Under the pieces are notes generated by a model that saw nothing but the letters and a program-made list of their open reading frames with translations, did not search any database and was not told the DNA's origin. DNA of 64,000 bases from Rhabdonatronobacter sediminivivens (GTDB lineage: Bacteria; Pseudomonadota; Alphaproteobacteria; Rhodobacterales; Rhodobacteraceae): assembly GCF_013415485.1 (NCBI RefSeq), contig NZ_JACBXS010000003.1, positions 1 to 64,000 of the forward strand, read 5' to 3'. Position 1 is the first letter of the stretch, and the number at the start of each line of letters is the position of its first letter. Made by a program: the position numbers and the translations under genes. Shown piece by piece: positions 17,427 through 26,575 of this stretch.

Positions 17427-18293
17427 ATGAGTGACAAGCCCTCTCCCCCCCGCAGCGGCGAGCGAATCGCCAAGGTGCTGGCCCGCGCGGGCGTCGCCTC
17501 GCGCCGTGATGCCGAGGGGCTGATCACCGGCGGGCGCGTGGCGGTGAACGGCAAGCGCATCACCTCGCCGGCGCTGAACGTAACCGACAGCGACCGGATC
17601 ACCGTGGATGGCAAGCCCCTGGCCGCGCCGGAACCCGCGCGGCTGTGGATGTATCACAAACCCCAGGGGCAGGTGACCACCACCCGCGATGAAAAGGGCC
17701 GCGAGACGGTGTTCGACAAGCTGCCCGAGGGTCTGCCCCGGCTGATGCCCGTGGGGCGGCTGGACATCAATTCCGAAGGGCTGCTGCTGCTGACCAATGA
17801 TGGCGAGCTGAAACGCCGGCTGGAGCTGCCTTCGACCGGGTGGCTGCGCAAGTATCGCGTGCGGGTGAACGGCCGGCCTTCCGAGGCGACGCTTGCCCCG
17901 CTGATTGAAGGTGTGGAGATCGAGGGCGAGCGCTTCCAGCCCATGATCGCCCAGATCGACCGCCAGCAGGGCGCCAATGCCTGGCTGACCGTCGGCATCC
18001 GCGAGGGCCGCAACCGCGAGGTCCGCCGCGCCATGGAGCATGTGGGGCTGGTGGTGAACCGGTTGATCCGGGTCAGCTATGGCCCCTTTCAGCTTGGCCA
18101 GTTGGAGCCGGGCGCCCTGCGCGAGGTCAAACCGCGCGTGCTGCGCGACCAGTTGGGCCTGGACCCCGCGGCAGACCCGCCCCCGCCACGCCCCCGCCCC
18201 GGGCGCGGCGCGCGCGCCAAAGGCCCGGGGCAAGGCCCCAAACCGGGCGCGCTCCCACGCCAAGGCACCCCCACCGCGCCGCGCAAGCGCTGA
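17427..18293 (+). CDS. rluB: 23S rRNA pseudouridine synthase (RluB/RsuA family)
   Basis: S4 domain at about residues 12-60 (RIAKVLARAGVASRRDAEGL) followed by the RsuA-type catalytic domain with GRLDINSEGLLLLTND (nucleophilic Asp). 288 residues; the last 45 form a Pro/Arg/Gly-rich basic tail, as in many RluB proteins. Start MSDKPSPPRSGERI at 17427. Probably modifies 23S rRNA near the peptidyl transferase centre; RluB rather than RluE/F is inferred from length and tail. The rnpB promoter begins one base after its stop. Confidence 0.9.
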   Translation: MSDKPSPPRSGERIAKVLARAGVASRRDAEGLITGGRVAVNGKRITSPALNVTDSDRITVDGKPLAAPEPARLWMYHKPQGQVTTTRDEKGRETVFDKLPEGLPRLMPVGRLDINSEGLLLLTNDGELKRRLELPSTGWLRKYRVRVNGRPSEATLAPLIEGVEIEGERFQPMIAQIDRQQGANAWLTVGIREGRNREVRRAMEHVGLVVNRLIRVSYGPFQLGQLEPGALREVKPRVLRDQLGLDPAADPPPPRPRPGRGARAKGPGQGPKPGALPRQGTPTAPRKR

Positions 18294-18322
18294 TTGACGC
18301 GCCCCGGCGCAGCGCCTATGTG
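18294..18322 (+). promoter_or_regulatory. Probable rnpB promoter
   Basis: TTGACG (18294-18299), a 17-base spacer, then TATGTG (18317-18322). It predicts transcription from about 18328, which coincides with the predicted 5' end of the RNase P RNA. It starts immediately after the rluB stop codon. Confidence 0.55.
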
Positions 18323-18326
18323 GGCA

Positions 18327-18716
18327 GGGCGCGGATGGCCGGATGGCCGCGTGCCCGCCAACGGGTGCGAGGAAAGTCCGGACTCCATGAAGCAAAGGTG
18401 CCGGGTAACGCCCGGCCGGGGCAACCCGAGGGAAAGCGCCACAGAGAACAGACCGCCATGCCTGCATGGCAAGGGTGAAACGGTGGGGTAAGAGCCCACC
18501 GCGGACCGGGTAACCGGGACGGCACGGCAAGCCCCACCTGGAGCAATGCCGAATAGGGACCTCATGCCGGGGCTGATCCCACAGGGATATCGCCGCAGGG
18601 CCGCTTCAGCCCGAGGTCCGGGTTGGCAGCCAGACCCTGTCGGCAACGACAGGGCCAGATGAATGGTCATCGCCGGGGCAACCCGGAACAGAATCCGGCT
18701 TACAGGCCATCCGCGC
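18327..18716 (+). ncRNA. rnpB: RNase P RNA, bacterial type A
   Basis: Catalytic RNA that removes 5' leaders from tRNA precursors. The ends pair: GCGGATGGCC at the 5' end with GGCCATCCGC at the 3' end (helix P1). The conserved core GAGGAAAGTCCGGACTCC lies around 18369-18386, ACAGAGAACAGACCGCC and AGGGTGAAACGGTG follow, and the 3' conserved block AGAATCCGGCTTACAGG sits near 18689-18705. Length about 390, normal for alphaproteobacteria. Ends are estimated from P1 pairing and may be off by a few bases. Confidence 0.95.
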
Positions 18717-18745
18717 AATTGGCCCCCGAACCGTATAACGGAAAG

Positions 18746-18786
18746 GGTTTGCTAACCGGACCCTGCCAGAATGCAGGGCGCAAACC
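18746..18786 (+). terminator. Nested hairpin after rnpB
   Basis: GGTTTGC (18746-18752) pairs with GCAAACC (18780-18786), enclosing CCCTGC/GCAGGG (18761-18778). It follows rnpB directly and has no clear T-run, so it may be a processing or termination structure. An in-frame ATG at 18771 lies inside it, which argues for the later start of the next gene. Confidence 0.4.
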
Positions 18787-18800
18787 GTGCAGCCGGGGTC

Positions 18801-19973
18801 ATGATGGATACAGAACAGGACATGCCACCAGGGGGTGAACCCATCCTGCGCCGCATGGTGGCCCCATCCCGGGTCAGCCAGCTGGCGGCGGACGCGCCCG
18901 CGCCCAGGTCGCTCAGCGAACAGGGGCGCCTGGCTCTGGGCCGGGCGCTGCGCGCCTGTGGCAACCTGCCCATCAGTCCTGCCACCATGACCGAATGCCG
19001 GATGCCCCTGTGCGAGCTTCTGGAGCGGCTGGAAACCGGCATGTTCATCGGCATCCTGGAAAATGGCGCCACCGCACCGGGCCTGGTCATCCTGGATGCC
19101 GATATCGCGACCGCCGCGGCCGATTACCAGACGCTCAGCCGCATCCCCCCCGTCACCCCGAACACCCGCCGCAAACCCACCCGGACCGATTCGGCGCTGG
19201 TGGCACCGGTCATGGATCTGATGCTGGCGAAACTGGACCACAGCGCAGACCCCGATTCGGGATGGGGCCGGGGGTACCGGTTCGCCTCATTCATGGAGGA
19301 GCCGCGCCCGGTCGGGCTGATCCTGGACGATTGTGACTATGTTGTGCTGCAGACCGATCTGGCCACCATCCCGCCCCCGCCCGGCGTGACCGGTGGCGCT
19401 GACACACCGGCGGAGGCTTCCGACGAACGCCGTTCGGGGGCGTTCCTGCTGGCTGTCCCCCTCGCCCCACCGCCGGACCCGTTCGATGAGCCCGCGCCCC
19501 CTGAGAGCACCCCGGATGCGCATGACGCCTTTGCACCGGCCGCAGATGCCCTGCCCCGCAGTGATATCGCCACCACCATGCGCCACGCGATGCAGCGCTA
19601 TCCGGTCAAGCTGAATGCAATCCTGGCGCGCGTCCCCATGCCGCTGGGGCAGGCCACGCAACTGCGCCCCGGCGATGTGCTTGAGGTGCCGGTCTGCGCG
19701 CTTGAACAGGTGCAGGTCGAAGGGGTCGATGGCCTTCCCATCGCCACAGCGCGGCTGGGCCAGGCCCATGGCAACCGCGCGGTGCGGATCACATCAGACC
19801 AGCAGACGCCCGAAGACCCGACCTTCCTGTCCGCGGCCCTCTCGCAACCGCCGGAAGACACCGCACCACCCGGGCTTCCCGCCGACCCCGAGCCGCCAGA
19901 AGACCCGTTCGACATGTCCGACATGGAGTCATCGGGGATGATGTCCGAACCGATGGATTTCGACAGTATCTGA
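18801..19973 (+). CDS. FliM/FliN (SpoA-domain) family protein, solitary
   Basis: 390 residues. The C-terminal third (RYPVKLNAILARVPMPLGQATQLRPGDVLEVPV) is a SpoA domain as in flagellar switch proteins FliM and FliN. The middle (GLVILDADIATAAADYQTL and the helix TRTDSALVAPVMDLMLAKL) resembles the FliM middle domain. The C-terminal 60 residues are acidic and Pro-rich. It lacks FliM's N-terminal CheY-binding motif, and no flagellar gene is nearby, although stray fliM-like genes do occur in Rhodobacteraceae. Role in a motor switch is inferred. Start uncertain: ATG 18771 is in frame but lies within a hairpin. Confidence 0.75.
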   Translation: MMDTEQDMPPGGEPILRRMVAPSRVSQLAADAPAPRSLSEQGRLALGRALRACGNLPISPATMTECRMPLCELLERLETGMFIGILENGATAPGLVILDADIATAAADYQTLSRIPPVTPNTRRKPTRTDSALVAPVMDLMLAKLDHSADPDSGWGRGYRFASFMEEPRPVGLILDDCDYVVLQTDLATIPPPPGVTGGADTPAEASDERRSGAFLLAVPLAPPPDPFDEPAPPESTPDAHDAFAPAADALPRSDIATTMRHAMQRYPVKLNAILARVPMPLGQATQLRPGDVLEVPVCALEQVQVEGVDGLPIATARLGQAHGNRAVRITSDQQTPEDPTFLSAALSQPPEDTAPPGLPADPEPPEDPFDMSDMESSGMMSEPMDFDSI

Positions 19974-20045
19974 GGTCGCACCAAACCCCGCCCGCCCGGG
20001 TGGCATTCGACCGGCGGCCCGGCCAGCGCCCCGGGAATGGCCCGG

Positions 20046-21317
20046 TCAGTCCGTGCCGATTGCCCGCCAGCCGATATCGCGGCGCATGAACCCCTCGGGC
20101 CATTCGATCCGCCCGGCCATGTCATAGACCCTGTCGCGGGCCTCCTGCAGGGTGCGCCCACGGGCGGTCACATTCAGCACACGCCCGCCATCCGCCAGGA
20201 TGCGCCCGCCATCGGCGCGGGTGCCCGCATGATAGACCATGTGCCAGGAATCCGCGGGGAGGCCTTGCAGGCCCCTGATCTCACTTCCCTTTTCATAAAC
20301 ACCCGGATAGCCCTGCGCTGCCATCACCACGGTCATGGCATGGTCATCGGCCCAGTTGACGGCCATTTCGGACAGCCGCCCCTCGGCGCAGGCCATCAGC
20401 AGGTCCAGCACCTGCGCGCCCAGCCGCATCATCAGCACCTGCGCTTCGGGGTCACCGAAGCGGACATTGTATTCCACCAGCCGCGCCTGCCCGTCATGGA
20501 TCATCAGCCCGGCGTAAAGGACACCCTGATAGGGCGTGCCGCGCCGGACCATCTCGGCCATGGTGGGGCGGATGATCTGCTCCAGCACCTGCGCCTGCAG
20601 GGCCTCGGTCAGGACCGGCGCCGGGGAATAGGCGCCCATGCCGCCGGTATTGGGGCCGGTGTCACCTTCGCCCACGCGCTTGTGGTCCTGCGCCGTGCCG
20701 ATGGGCAGCACATCCGTGCCATCGACCAGCACAAAGAAGGACGCCTCCTCGCCATGCATGAACTCCTCGATCACCACCTCGGCCCCTGCGGCGCCGAACC
20801 CTCCGGCGAACATCATGTCCACAGCCTCGCAGGCCTGGGCGATGGTTTCGGCCACCACCACCCCCTTGCCCGCGGCCAGCCCGTCGGCCTTGACCACTAT
20901 GGGCGCGCCCTGTGCGGCGATATGGGTCTTGGCGGCATCGGCATCGGCAAAGCGCGCCCAACCGGCGGTGGGCGCATCGCAAGCATCGCAGACTTCCTTG
21001 GTAAAGGCTTTCGAAGCCTCCAACCGAGCCGCCGCTGCCGAAGGGCCAAAACATGCGATCCCCGCATCGCGCAGTGCATCAGCCACCCCGGCGGCCAGCG
21101 GCGCTTCAGGCCCGATGACCACGAACTCGATGGCATTGTCCTGACAGAACTCCGCAACGGCGCTGCGCGAATTGATGTCGATATCCGCGCATTCGGCGAT
21201 CTGCGCAATGCCCGCATTGCCCGGCGCCACCACCAACCGGTCGCATTTGGGGTTCTGCTTGATCGCCCAGGCGATGGCATGTTCGCGCCCGCCCCCGCCC
21301 AGCACCAGAATATTCAT
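20046..21317 (-). CDS. purD: Phosphoribosylamine-glycine ligase
   Basis: Second step of purine synthesis: phosphoribosylamine + glycine + ATP to GAR. 423 residues, ATP-grasp fold. N-terminal MNILVLGGGGREHAIAWAIK, then VVIGPEAPLAAGVADALR, VVKADGLAAGKGVVVA and the C-terminal block YNVRFGDPEAQVLM. Divergent from xseA across 77 bases. Ordinary single gene. Confidence 0.97.
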   Translation of the reverse strand: MNILVLGGGGREHAIAWAIKQNPKCDRLVVAPGNAGIAQIAECADIDINSRSAVAEFCQDNAIEFVVIGPEAPLAAGVADALRDAGIACFGPSAAAARLEASKAFTKEVCDACDAPTAGWARFADADAAKTHIAAQGAPIVVKADGLAAGKGVVVAETIAQACEAVDMMFAGGFGAAGAEVVIEEFMHGEEASFFVLVDGTDVLPIGTAQDHKRVGEGDTGPNTGGMGAYSPAPVLTEALQAQVLEQIIRPTMAEMVRRGTPYQGVLYAGLMIHDGQARLVEYNVRFGDPEAQVLMMRLGAQVLDLLMACAEGRLSEMAVNWADDHAMTVVMAAQGYPGVYEKGSEIRGLQGLPADSWHMVYHAGTRADGGRILADGGRVLNVTARGRTLQEARDRVYDMAGRIEWPEGFMRRDIGWRAIGTD

Positions 21318-21394
21318 CGCACCCGCCCCCGGCTTGGCCTTTGTTGCGCAGCGGTCTAGGGTATCGCTGCCGCCCTGACAAGCATGAGCGCCCC

Positions 21395-23005
21395 ATGGAC
21401 CTGATCGACGACCCGCAACCGGTGTCCAACACCCCCGAATTCACCGTGGCCGAAATCTCGGGCGCCGTGAAACGTGTGATCGAGGGTGAATTCGGCCGTG
21501 TGCGCGTGCGCGGCGAGGTGGGGCGCGTGGTGGTGGCGCGCACAGGGCACATGTATTTCGACCTGAAGGATGAGCGCGCCGTGCTGGCCGCCGTCAGCTG
21601 GAAAGGGCAGGTCGCCCGGATGCGGGTGCGCCCCGAGGAAGGGATGGAGGTCATCGCCACGGGGCGCATGACAACCTTCGGCCCGCAGTCGAAGTATCAG
21701 CTTCAGGTGGAAAGCGTGGAGCCCGCCGGCGCGGGTGCGCTGATGGCCATGCTGGAAAAACGCCGCGCCGCCCTGGCCGGCGAAGGGCTCTTCGATGCCG
21801 GGCGCAAACGCCCCCTGCCCTATCTGCCGCGCGTGATCGGAGTTGTGACCTCGCCTTCGGGGGCGGTGATCCGCGATATCCTGCACCGGCTGCGCGACCG
21901 CTTTCCGGTGCAGGTGATCGTCTGGCCGGTTGCCGTGCAGGGCGAACGCTGCGCCCCCGAAGTCGCCCGCGCCATCACCGGGTTCAACGCGCTGGCGCCG
22001 GGCGGGAAGGTGCCGCGCCCGGATGTGCTGATCGTCGCACGCGGCGGCGGATCGATCGAGGATCTCTGGGGCTTCAACGAGGAAATTGTGGTCCGCGCCG
22101 CCGCAGCTTCGGAGATTCCGCTGATTTCGGCGGTGGGCCATGAAACCGACACCACCCTGATCGACCATGCCGCCGACCGCCGCGCGCCCACACCCAGCGC
22201 CGCCGCGGAAGTGGCGGTGCCAGTGCGCGCCGATCTGCTGGCGCATGTATCCGGGCAGCAGGCACGGCTGCTGCGCGCAAGCGGGCAGATGATTGCCCGG
22301 CGCGACCAACGGCTGCGCGACCTGTCGCGCGCCCTGCCCCGCCCCGACTCGCTGCTGGCGGGCGCCTGGCAAGGGTTCGACCGCTGGGCCGAACGCCTGC
22401 CCGGCAGTCTGCGCACCCTGGTCAGCACCAAGGCGCGCGCCCTGGCCGAAACCGCAGGCGGTCTGCGCGCCAGCGCCCTGCTGCGCCAGGCCAGCAAGGA
22501 TCAGGAGCGGCTGCGCTCACGCATGCTGCGCCTTGCCGCTGCGGCGCAACGGCAGTTGGAACGCGCCCGGGCAACCCTGCCCGAATCCACCCGCCTGGAC
22601 CGCGCCCTGAGCGCCACCACGGCCCACAAGACCGCAGTTCTGGGCATGAGTACAGGTCGCCTGCGCCCTGAGATCGCCACCGCGCGGATCACCGACGCAA
22701 GGGCACGGCTGGACGAGCGCACCCGCCAGCTGAACGCAGCACTTGACCGCCGCCTGGAGCGTGCTCGCCATGCCATCACCCAGGCAGAGCGCCTGCGCCA
22801 GAGCCTGGGCTACACGGCCACGCTTGCCCGCGGCTACGCGGTGGTGCGCGACGCTTCAGGCCAGCCTCTGACTACAAGACAGGCCGCCAGCGACGCCACG
22901 GGGCTGGAGATCGAGTTCCGCGATGGCCGCCTGAAGCTCGGTGGCGCACGCACAAGCCCCCCGCGCCCCCCGAAACCTGCCCCCGATCAGGGCAGCCTGT
23001 TCTGA
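21395..23005 (+). CDS. xseA: Exodeoxyribonuclease VII large subunit
   Basis: Catalytic and DNA-binding subunit of the single-strand-specific exonuclease VII. 536 residues: N-terminal OB-fold (FTVAEISGAVKRVIEGEFGRVRVRGEV), catalytic domain with ARGGGSIEDLWGFNEE and GHETDTTLIDHAADRRAPTPSAAAE, then a long Arg-rich coiled coil. Start MDLIDDPQPV at 21395; the frame extends upstream without homology. The xseB partner is not in the window. Its 3' side carries a 27-bp perfect hairpin element. Confidence 0.95.
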   Translation: MDLIDDPQPVSNTPEFTVAEISGAVKRVIEGEFGRVRVRGEVGRVVVARTGHMYFDLKDERAVLAAVSWKGQVARMRVRPEEGMEVIATGRMTTFGPQSKYQLQVESVEPAGAGALMAMLEKRRAALAGEGLFDAGRKRPLPYLPRVIGVVTSPSGAVIRDILHRLRDRFPVQVIVWPVAVQGERCAPEVARAITGFNALAPGGKVPRPDVLIVARGGGSIEDLWGFNEEIVVRAAAASEIPLISAVGHETDTTLIDHAADRRAPTPSAAAEVAVPVRADLLAHVSGQQARLLRASGQMIARRDQRLRDLSRALPRPDSLLAGAWQGFDRWAERLPGSLRTLVSTKARALAETAGGLRASALLRQASKDQERLRSRMLRLAAAAQRQLERARATLPESTRLDRALSATTAHKTAVLGMSTGRLRPEIATARITDARARLDERTRQLNAALDRRLERARHAITQAERLRQSLGYTATLARGYAVVRDASGQPLTTRQAASDATGLEIEFRDGRLKLGGARTSPPRPPKPAPDQGSLF

Positions 23006-23023
23006 GTCAGCAAACACCAGCAT

Positions 23024-23104
23024 GCGCGCGCGCCCCGCGCCGTTCGGGCCGGGGCGAGGCGGGTGAGTGGGCGCCACGGCCCGAACGGCGCGGGGCGCGC
23101 GCGC
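23024..23104. repeat. Intergenic hairpin element A (27-bp stem)
   Basis: Arms 23024-23050 and 23078-23104 are perfect reverse complements over 27 bases, almost all G/C. They enclose a 27-base loop containing GGGTGAGTGGGCGCC, a degenerate form of the G-tract loop in elements B-E. It sits between the convergent ends of xseA and the metallopeptidase gene; the right arm ends one base before the latter's stop codon. Could act as a bidirectional terminator or mRNA end-stabiliser. Confidence 0.85.
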
Positions 23105-23515
23105 TTATTCCCACCAACGGTCGACGACAGCAATATCGTCATCCGTCCATCCCAGGTGATGGGCCAGTTCATGCACATAGACATGGGTTACCAGCGCGCC
23201 CAGGCTGACATCGCCGCGCTCGATCCATTCCTCCAGGATCGGACGCCGGAACAGCCAGATCGTGTCCGGCTCCATCGGCTGATCGAATAGCGATTTTTCA
23301 GGCAGGGGTACGCCGCTGTAGAGACCCGTCAATCCGAACGGGTCCTCCATCGCCATCTCCTGTAGAACGTCCTCGGGGGCGAAATCCTCTATCCTCAGCG
23401 CGACCGTGCGGGCATGCTGCGCGAATTCCGGCGGCAGCGCGGCAATCGCGGCCTCGGCCAGCGCTGCGAAATCCTCCAGCGACGGCGCATGCCGCCCAGC
23501 CCATCGTTTCACCAT
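23105..23515 (-). CDS. Zincin-like metallopeptidase family protein
   Basis: 136 residues from ATG 23515 (GGAGGG just upstream; a longer frame to 23689 is unsupported). The protein ends with the zinc motif HVYVHELAHHLGW (HExxH), typical of the small metallopeptidase family formerly DUF1025. No signal peptide is evident. Substrate unknown. Divergent from gltX across 100 bases. Confidence 0.85.
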   Translation of the reverse strand: MVKRWAGRHAPSLEDFAALAEAAIAALPPEFAQHARTVALRIEDFAPEDVLQEMAMEDPFGLTGLYSGVPLPEKSLFDQPMEPDTIWLFRRPILEEWIERGDVSLGALVTHVYVHELAHHLGWTDDDIAVVDRWWE

Positions 23516-23615
23516 GTTGCCCTCCGGGTGGTTGCCGTCGCCAAGGCGCCTCACGCTGCCGATATGGACAAAACCACGCCGCTGTGAAAGAGGGAGCGCA
23601 ACAGGAGAGCCCCGC

Positions 23616-24938
23616 ATGACCGTCACCCGCTTTGCCCCATCGCCCACCGGATACCTGCATATCGGCAATCTGCGCACGGCGCTTTTCAACTATCTGATCG
23701 CCCGCAAGACCGGGGGCAGTTTCATCCTGCGGCTGGATGATACCGACCCCGAACGGTCAAAGCAGGATTATGTCGATGCCATCAAGACCGATCTGGACTG
23801 GCTGGGCCTGCACTGGGACCGTGAGGAGCGGCAATCCGAGCGGCTGGAGCGCTACCATGCTGCCGCCGAGACGCTGCGCGATGCCGGGCGGCTCTATGAG
23901 TGTTTCGAAACCCCCACCGAGCTGGATCTGAAGCGCAAGAAGCAGCTGAACATGGGCCGCCCGCCGGTCTACGACCGCGCTGCCCTGTCCCTGTCCGAGG
24001 CGGACCGCGCCCGGCTGCGCACCGAGCGCGACGGTTACTGGCGGTTCCGCCTGGATCATGAACGGATCGAATGGGCCGACGGGATCCTGGGGCCGCAATC
24101 CATCGATGCCGCCAGCGTTTCCGACCCGGTTCTGATCCGCGCGGATGGGCAGGTTCTGTATACGCTTGCCTCGGTGGTGGATGACATCGAGATGGGGATC
24201 ACCCATGTCGTGCGCGGCGCCGACCATGTGACCAATACCGCCACGCAGATCCAGATCATCCGGGCGCTGGGGGGCACGCCTCCGGCTTTTGCCCATCACA
24301 GCCTGCTGACCGGCCCACAGGGCGAAGCCCTGTCCAAGCGGTTGGGAACATTATCGCTGCGCGACCTGCGCGCCCAAGGGGTTGAGCGGATGGCGCTGCT
24401 GTCGCTTCTGGCGCGGTTGGGATCCAGCCAGCCCGTCGTGCTTGCCGCGGATATGGACGAGATCGCCGCCGGTTTCGCGCTGGAACAGTTCGGAGCGGCG
24501 CCGACCAAGTTCGATGCCGACGACCTCTGGCCCCTCACGCGCCAGCATATCCAGCGCCTGCCCTTCGAGGCCGTTGCCGAGCGGATTGCCGCGCTGGACG
24601 TTCCCGCGCAGAAGGCCGAAGCCTTCTGGGAGGTGACACGCGAGAATATCGACCGACTGGAAGACCTGGGGCAATGGTGGGCGCTCTGCCGCGACGGCGC
24701 CGAACCGGTGATCGCCCCCGAAGACGCCGAGTTCGTCGCCGAGGCCCTGGCACTGCTCCCCCCACCCCCCTATGGGCCGCAGAGTTGGCAGGACTGGACC
24801 AGCGCCGTCAAGGCCGCAACCGGACGCAAGGGCAAGGCGCTGTTCATGCCGTTGCGCAAGGCCATCACCGGGCGGACCCATGGCCCCGACATGGCGGCAC
24901 TGATGCCATTGCTGCAGACCGTCCCCGGACAGGACTGA
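23616..24938 (+). CDS. gltX: Glutamyl-tRNA synthetase (short type)
   Basis: Charges tRNA with glutamate. Class I signature PSPTGYLHIGN (HIGH-like) at the N-terminus and LSKRLGTLSL in place of KMSKS. 440 residues, shorter than the usual 465-475. The start at 23616 has AGGAG in front. Alphaproteobacteria often carry two gltX copies; this short form with a variant KMSKS resembles the second copy, which can charge tRNA-Gln for GatCAB, but that assignment is inference. Confidence 0.92.
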   Translation: MTVTRFAPSPTGYLHIGNLRTALFNYLIARKTGGSFILRLDDTDPERSKQDYVDAIKTDLDWLGLHWDREERQSERLERYHAAAETLRDAGRLYECFETPTELDLKRKKQLNMGRPPVYDRAALSLSEADRARLRTERDGYWRFRLDHERIEWADGILGPQSIDAASVSDPVLIRADGQVLYTLASVVDDIEMGITHVVRGADHVTNTATQIQIIRALGGTPPAFAHHSLLTGPQGEALSKRLGTLSLRDLRAQGVERMALLSLLARLGSSQPVVLAADMDEIAAGFALEQFGAAPTKFDADDLWPLTRQHIQRLPFEAVAERIAALDVPAQKAEAFWEVTRENIDRLEDLGQWWALCRDGAEPVIAPEDAEFVAEALALLPPPPYGPQSWQDWTSAVKAATGRKGKALFMPLRKAITGRTHGPDMAALMPLLQTVPGQD

Positions 24939-25016
24939 AGCAGGAAGGCCTGGCGCCTGCCTCCCTGACAACCCGGCGCACGCGCTTCATCAGGGGCGCA
25001 AGCCTCAACGATGTCC

Positions 25017-25088
25017 CTGCCCGGTGACCTGCACCGGGCAGCGCCCCCGAGGCGCGCATCGGGTGGGTGGGCGCGGCTCGGGGGCGCT
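25017..25088. repeat. Intergenic hairpin element B (tandem hairpins, G-tract loop)
   Basis: First stem CTGCCCGGTG/CACCGGGCAG (25017-25041, loop ACCTG). Directly attached is a second stem AGCGCCCCCGAG/CTCGGGGGCGCT (25040-25051 and 25077-25088), whose loop holds GCGCGCATC and GGGTGGGTGGG (25061-25071, three GGG runs). TTTT follows the right arm. Lies between convergent gltX and the glutamate dehydrogenase gene. Confidence 0.85.
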
Positions 25089-25144
25089 TTTGCGGCCGGG
25101 AAACACACGGTCAGGGGTGGACGGGTCCGCGGCAGGATGCGGCG

Positions 25145-26575
25145 TTACAACCCCTTGGCGCGATAGCTGGCTGCAACCTTCTCGATCGCCACGACGAACG
25201 CCGCGGTGCGCAGATCCTGCACGTCCTTGCGGCTGCGCCAGACCTCGGCAAAGGACTGATAGGCGGTGCGCATGGTGTCATCGAGGCCCGAGCGCACCAG
25301 CGCCAGTTCGTCGGCGCCCTGCAGGTAGCGGCGCTTGAAATCGGGCGAAAGTTCCCACCCGAGTTCACGATCAGCGGACAGTCGCTCCAGCTCCTTGACC
25401 AGCAGCATGGCGTGCGCTTCCTCATTCCGGCGCTGCATCCGGCCAAACCGGATGTGGCTGAGGTTCTTGACCCATTCGAAATAGGACACCGTTACCCCGC
25501 CTGCATTGGCATAGAGATCCGGGATGATCACCACCCCCCGTTCGCGCAGGATCTCGTCAGCGCCTGCGGTCACGGGGCCGTTCGCGGCTTCGATGATCAG
25601 ATGCGCGCGGATGGCATTGGCGTTGCCCATGTTGATCACCCCTTCGAGGGCGGCGGGGATCAGGATATCGCATTCCTGTTCCAGAACACGCGCGCCATCC
25701 TCGACAAAGGTCGCATCGGGAAAGCCACTGACCCCACCGTGTTCAGCGATCCAGTCGCGCACGGCGTCGGGGTCCATTCCTTCGTCATTCATCAACGCGC
25801 CGTCACGTTCGATGATGGCGATGACCCGCGAATCGTCCTCCTCGCGCAGGAACTTTGCAGCGTGATAGCCCACGTTGCCCAGCCCCTGCACGATGATCCG
25901 CTTGCCCGCCAGCGTTCCGGTAAGCTGCGCCTTGGCGACATCCTCGGGGTGGCGGAAGAACTCGCGCAGGGCGAATTGCACGCCACGGCCCGTGGCCTCT
26001 ACCCGGCCCTTGATCCCGCCCGCGTTCAGGGGCTTGCCGGTCACACAGGCGCGCGCGTTGATATCGGTGGTGTTCATGCGCGTGTACTGGTCGGCGATCC
26101 AGGCCATTTCACGCTCACCCGTTCCCATGTCGGGGGCGGGCACGTTCTGGGCCGGGTGAATCAGGTCGCGCTTGGCTAGCTCATAGGCGAAGCGGCGGGT
26201 GATCTGCTCCAGCTCATGTTCCTCATACTTGCGCGGATCGATGCACAGCCCCCCCTTGGACCCGCCAAAGGGCGTTTCCACCAGGGCGCATTTGTAGGTC
26301 ATCAGGGCGGCCAGCGCCTCGACCTCGTTCTGGTTGACCTCGGGCGCGAAGCGGATGCCGCCCTTGACGGGTTCCATATGTTCGGAATGGACCGAGCGGT
26401 AGCCGACAAAGGTTTCGATCCGTCCGCGCAAGCGCACACCGAAACGGACCGTATAGGTCGAATTGCAGATCTGGATCTTTTCGGCGAGGCCGGGGGGCAG
26501 GTCCATATGCGCCACGGCACGGCGAAACATCAGATCGACATTTTCGCGAAATCCGGGTTCCTTGATATCCAGCAT
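25145..26575 (-). CDS. Glutamate dehydrogenase (Glu/Leu/Phe/Val family)
   Basis: Reversible oxidative deamination of glutamate to 2-oxoglutarate. 476 residues from ATG 26575, which has GGAGG upstream; an in-frame ATG at 26626 is less likely. Substrate motif EPVKGGIRFAPEVN, catalytic loop ETPFGGSKGGLC, Rossmann GLGNVGYHAAKFL (NAD(P)-binding), and ANGPVTAGADEIL. Cofactor preference is not decided here. Convergent with gltX. Confidence 0.93.
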   Translation of the reverse strand: MLDIKEPGFRENVDLMFRRAVAHMDLPPGLAEKIQICNSTYTVRFGVRLRGRIETFVGYRSVHSEHMEPVKGGIRFAPEVNQNEVEALAALMTYKCALVETPFGGSKGGLCIDPRKYEEHELEQITRRFAYELAKRDLIHPAQNVPAPDMGTGEREMAWIADQYTRMNTTDINARACVTGKPLNAGGIKGRVEATGRGVQFALREFFRHPEDVAKAQLTGTLAGKRIIVQGLGNVGYHAAKFLREEDDSRVIAIIERDGALMNDEGMDPDAVRDWIAEHGGVSGFPDATFVEDGARVLEQECDILIPAALEGVINMGNANAIRAHLIIEAANGPVTAGADEILRERGVVIIPDLYANAGGVTVSYFEWVKNLSHIRFGRMQRRNEEAHAMLLVKELERLSADRELGWELSPDFKRRYLQGADELALVRSGLDDTMRTAYQSFAEVWRSRKDVQDLRTAAFVVAIEKVAASYRAKGL

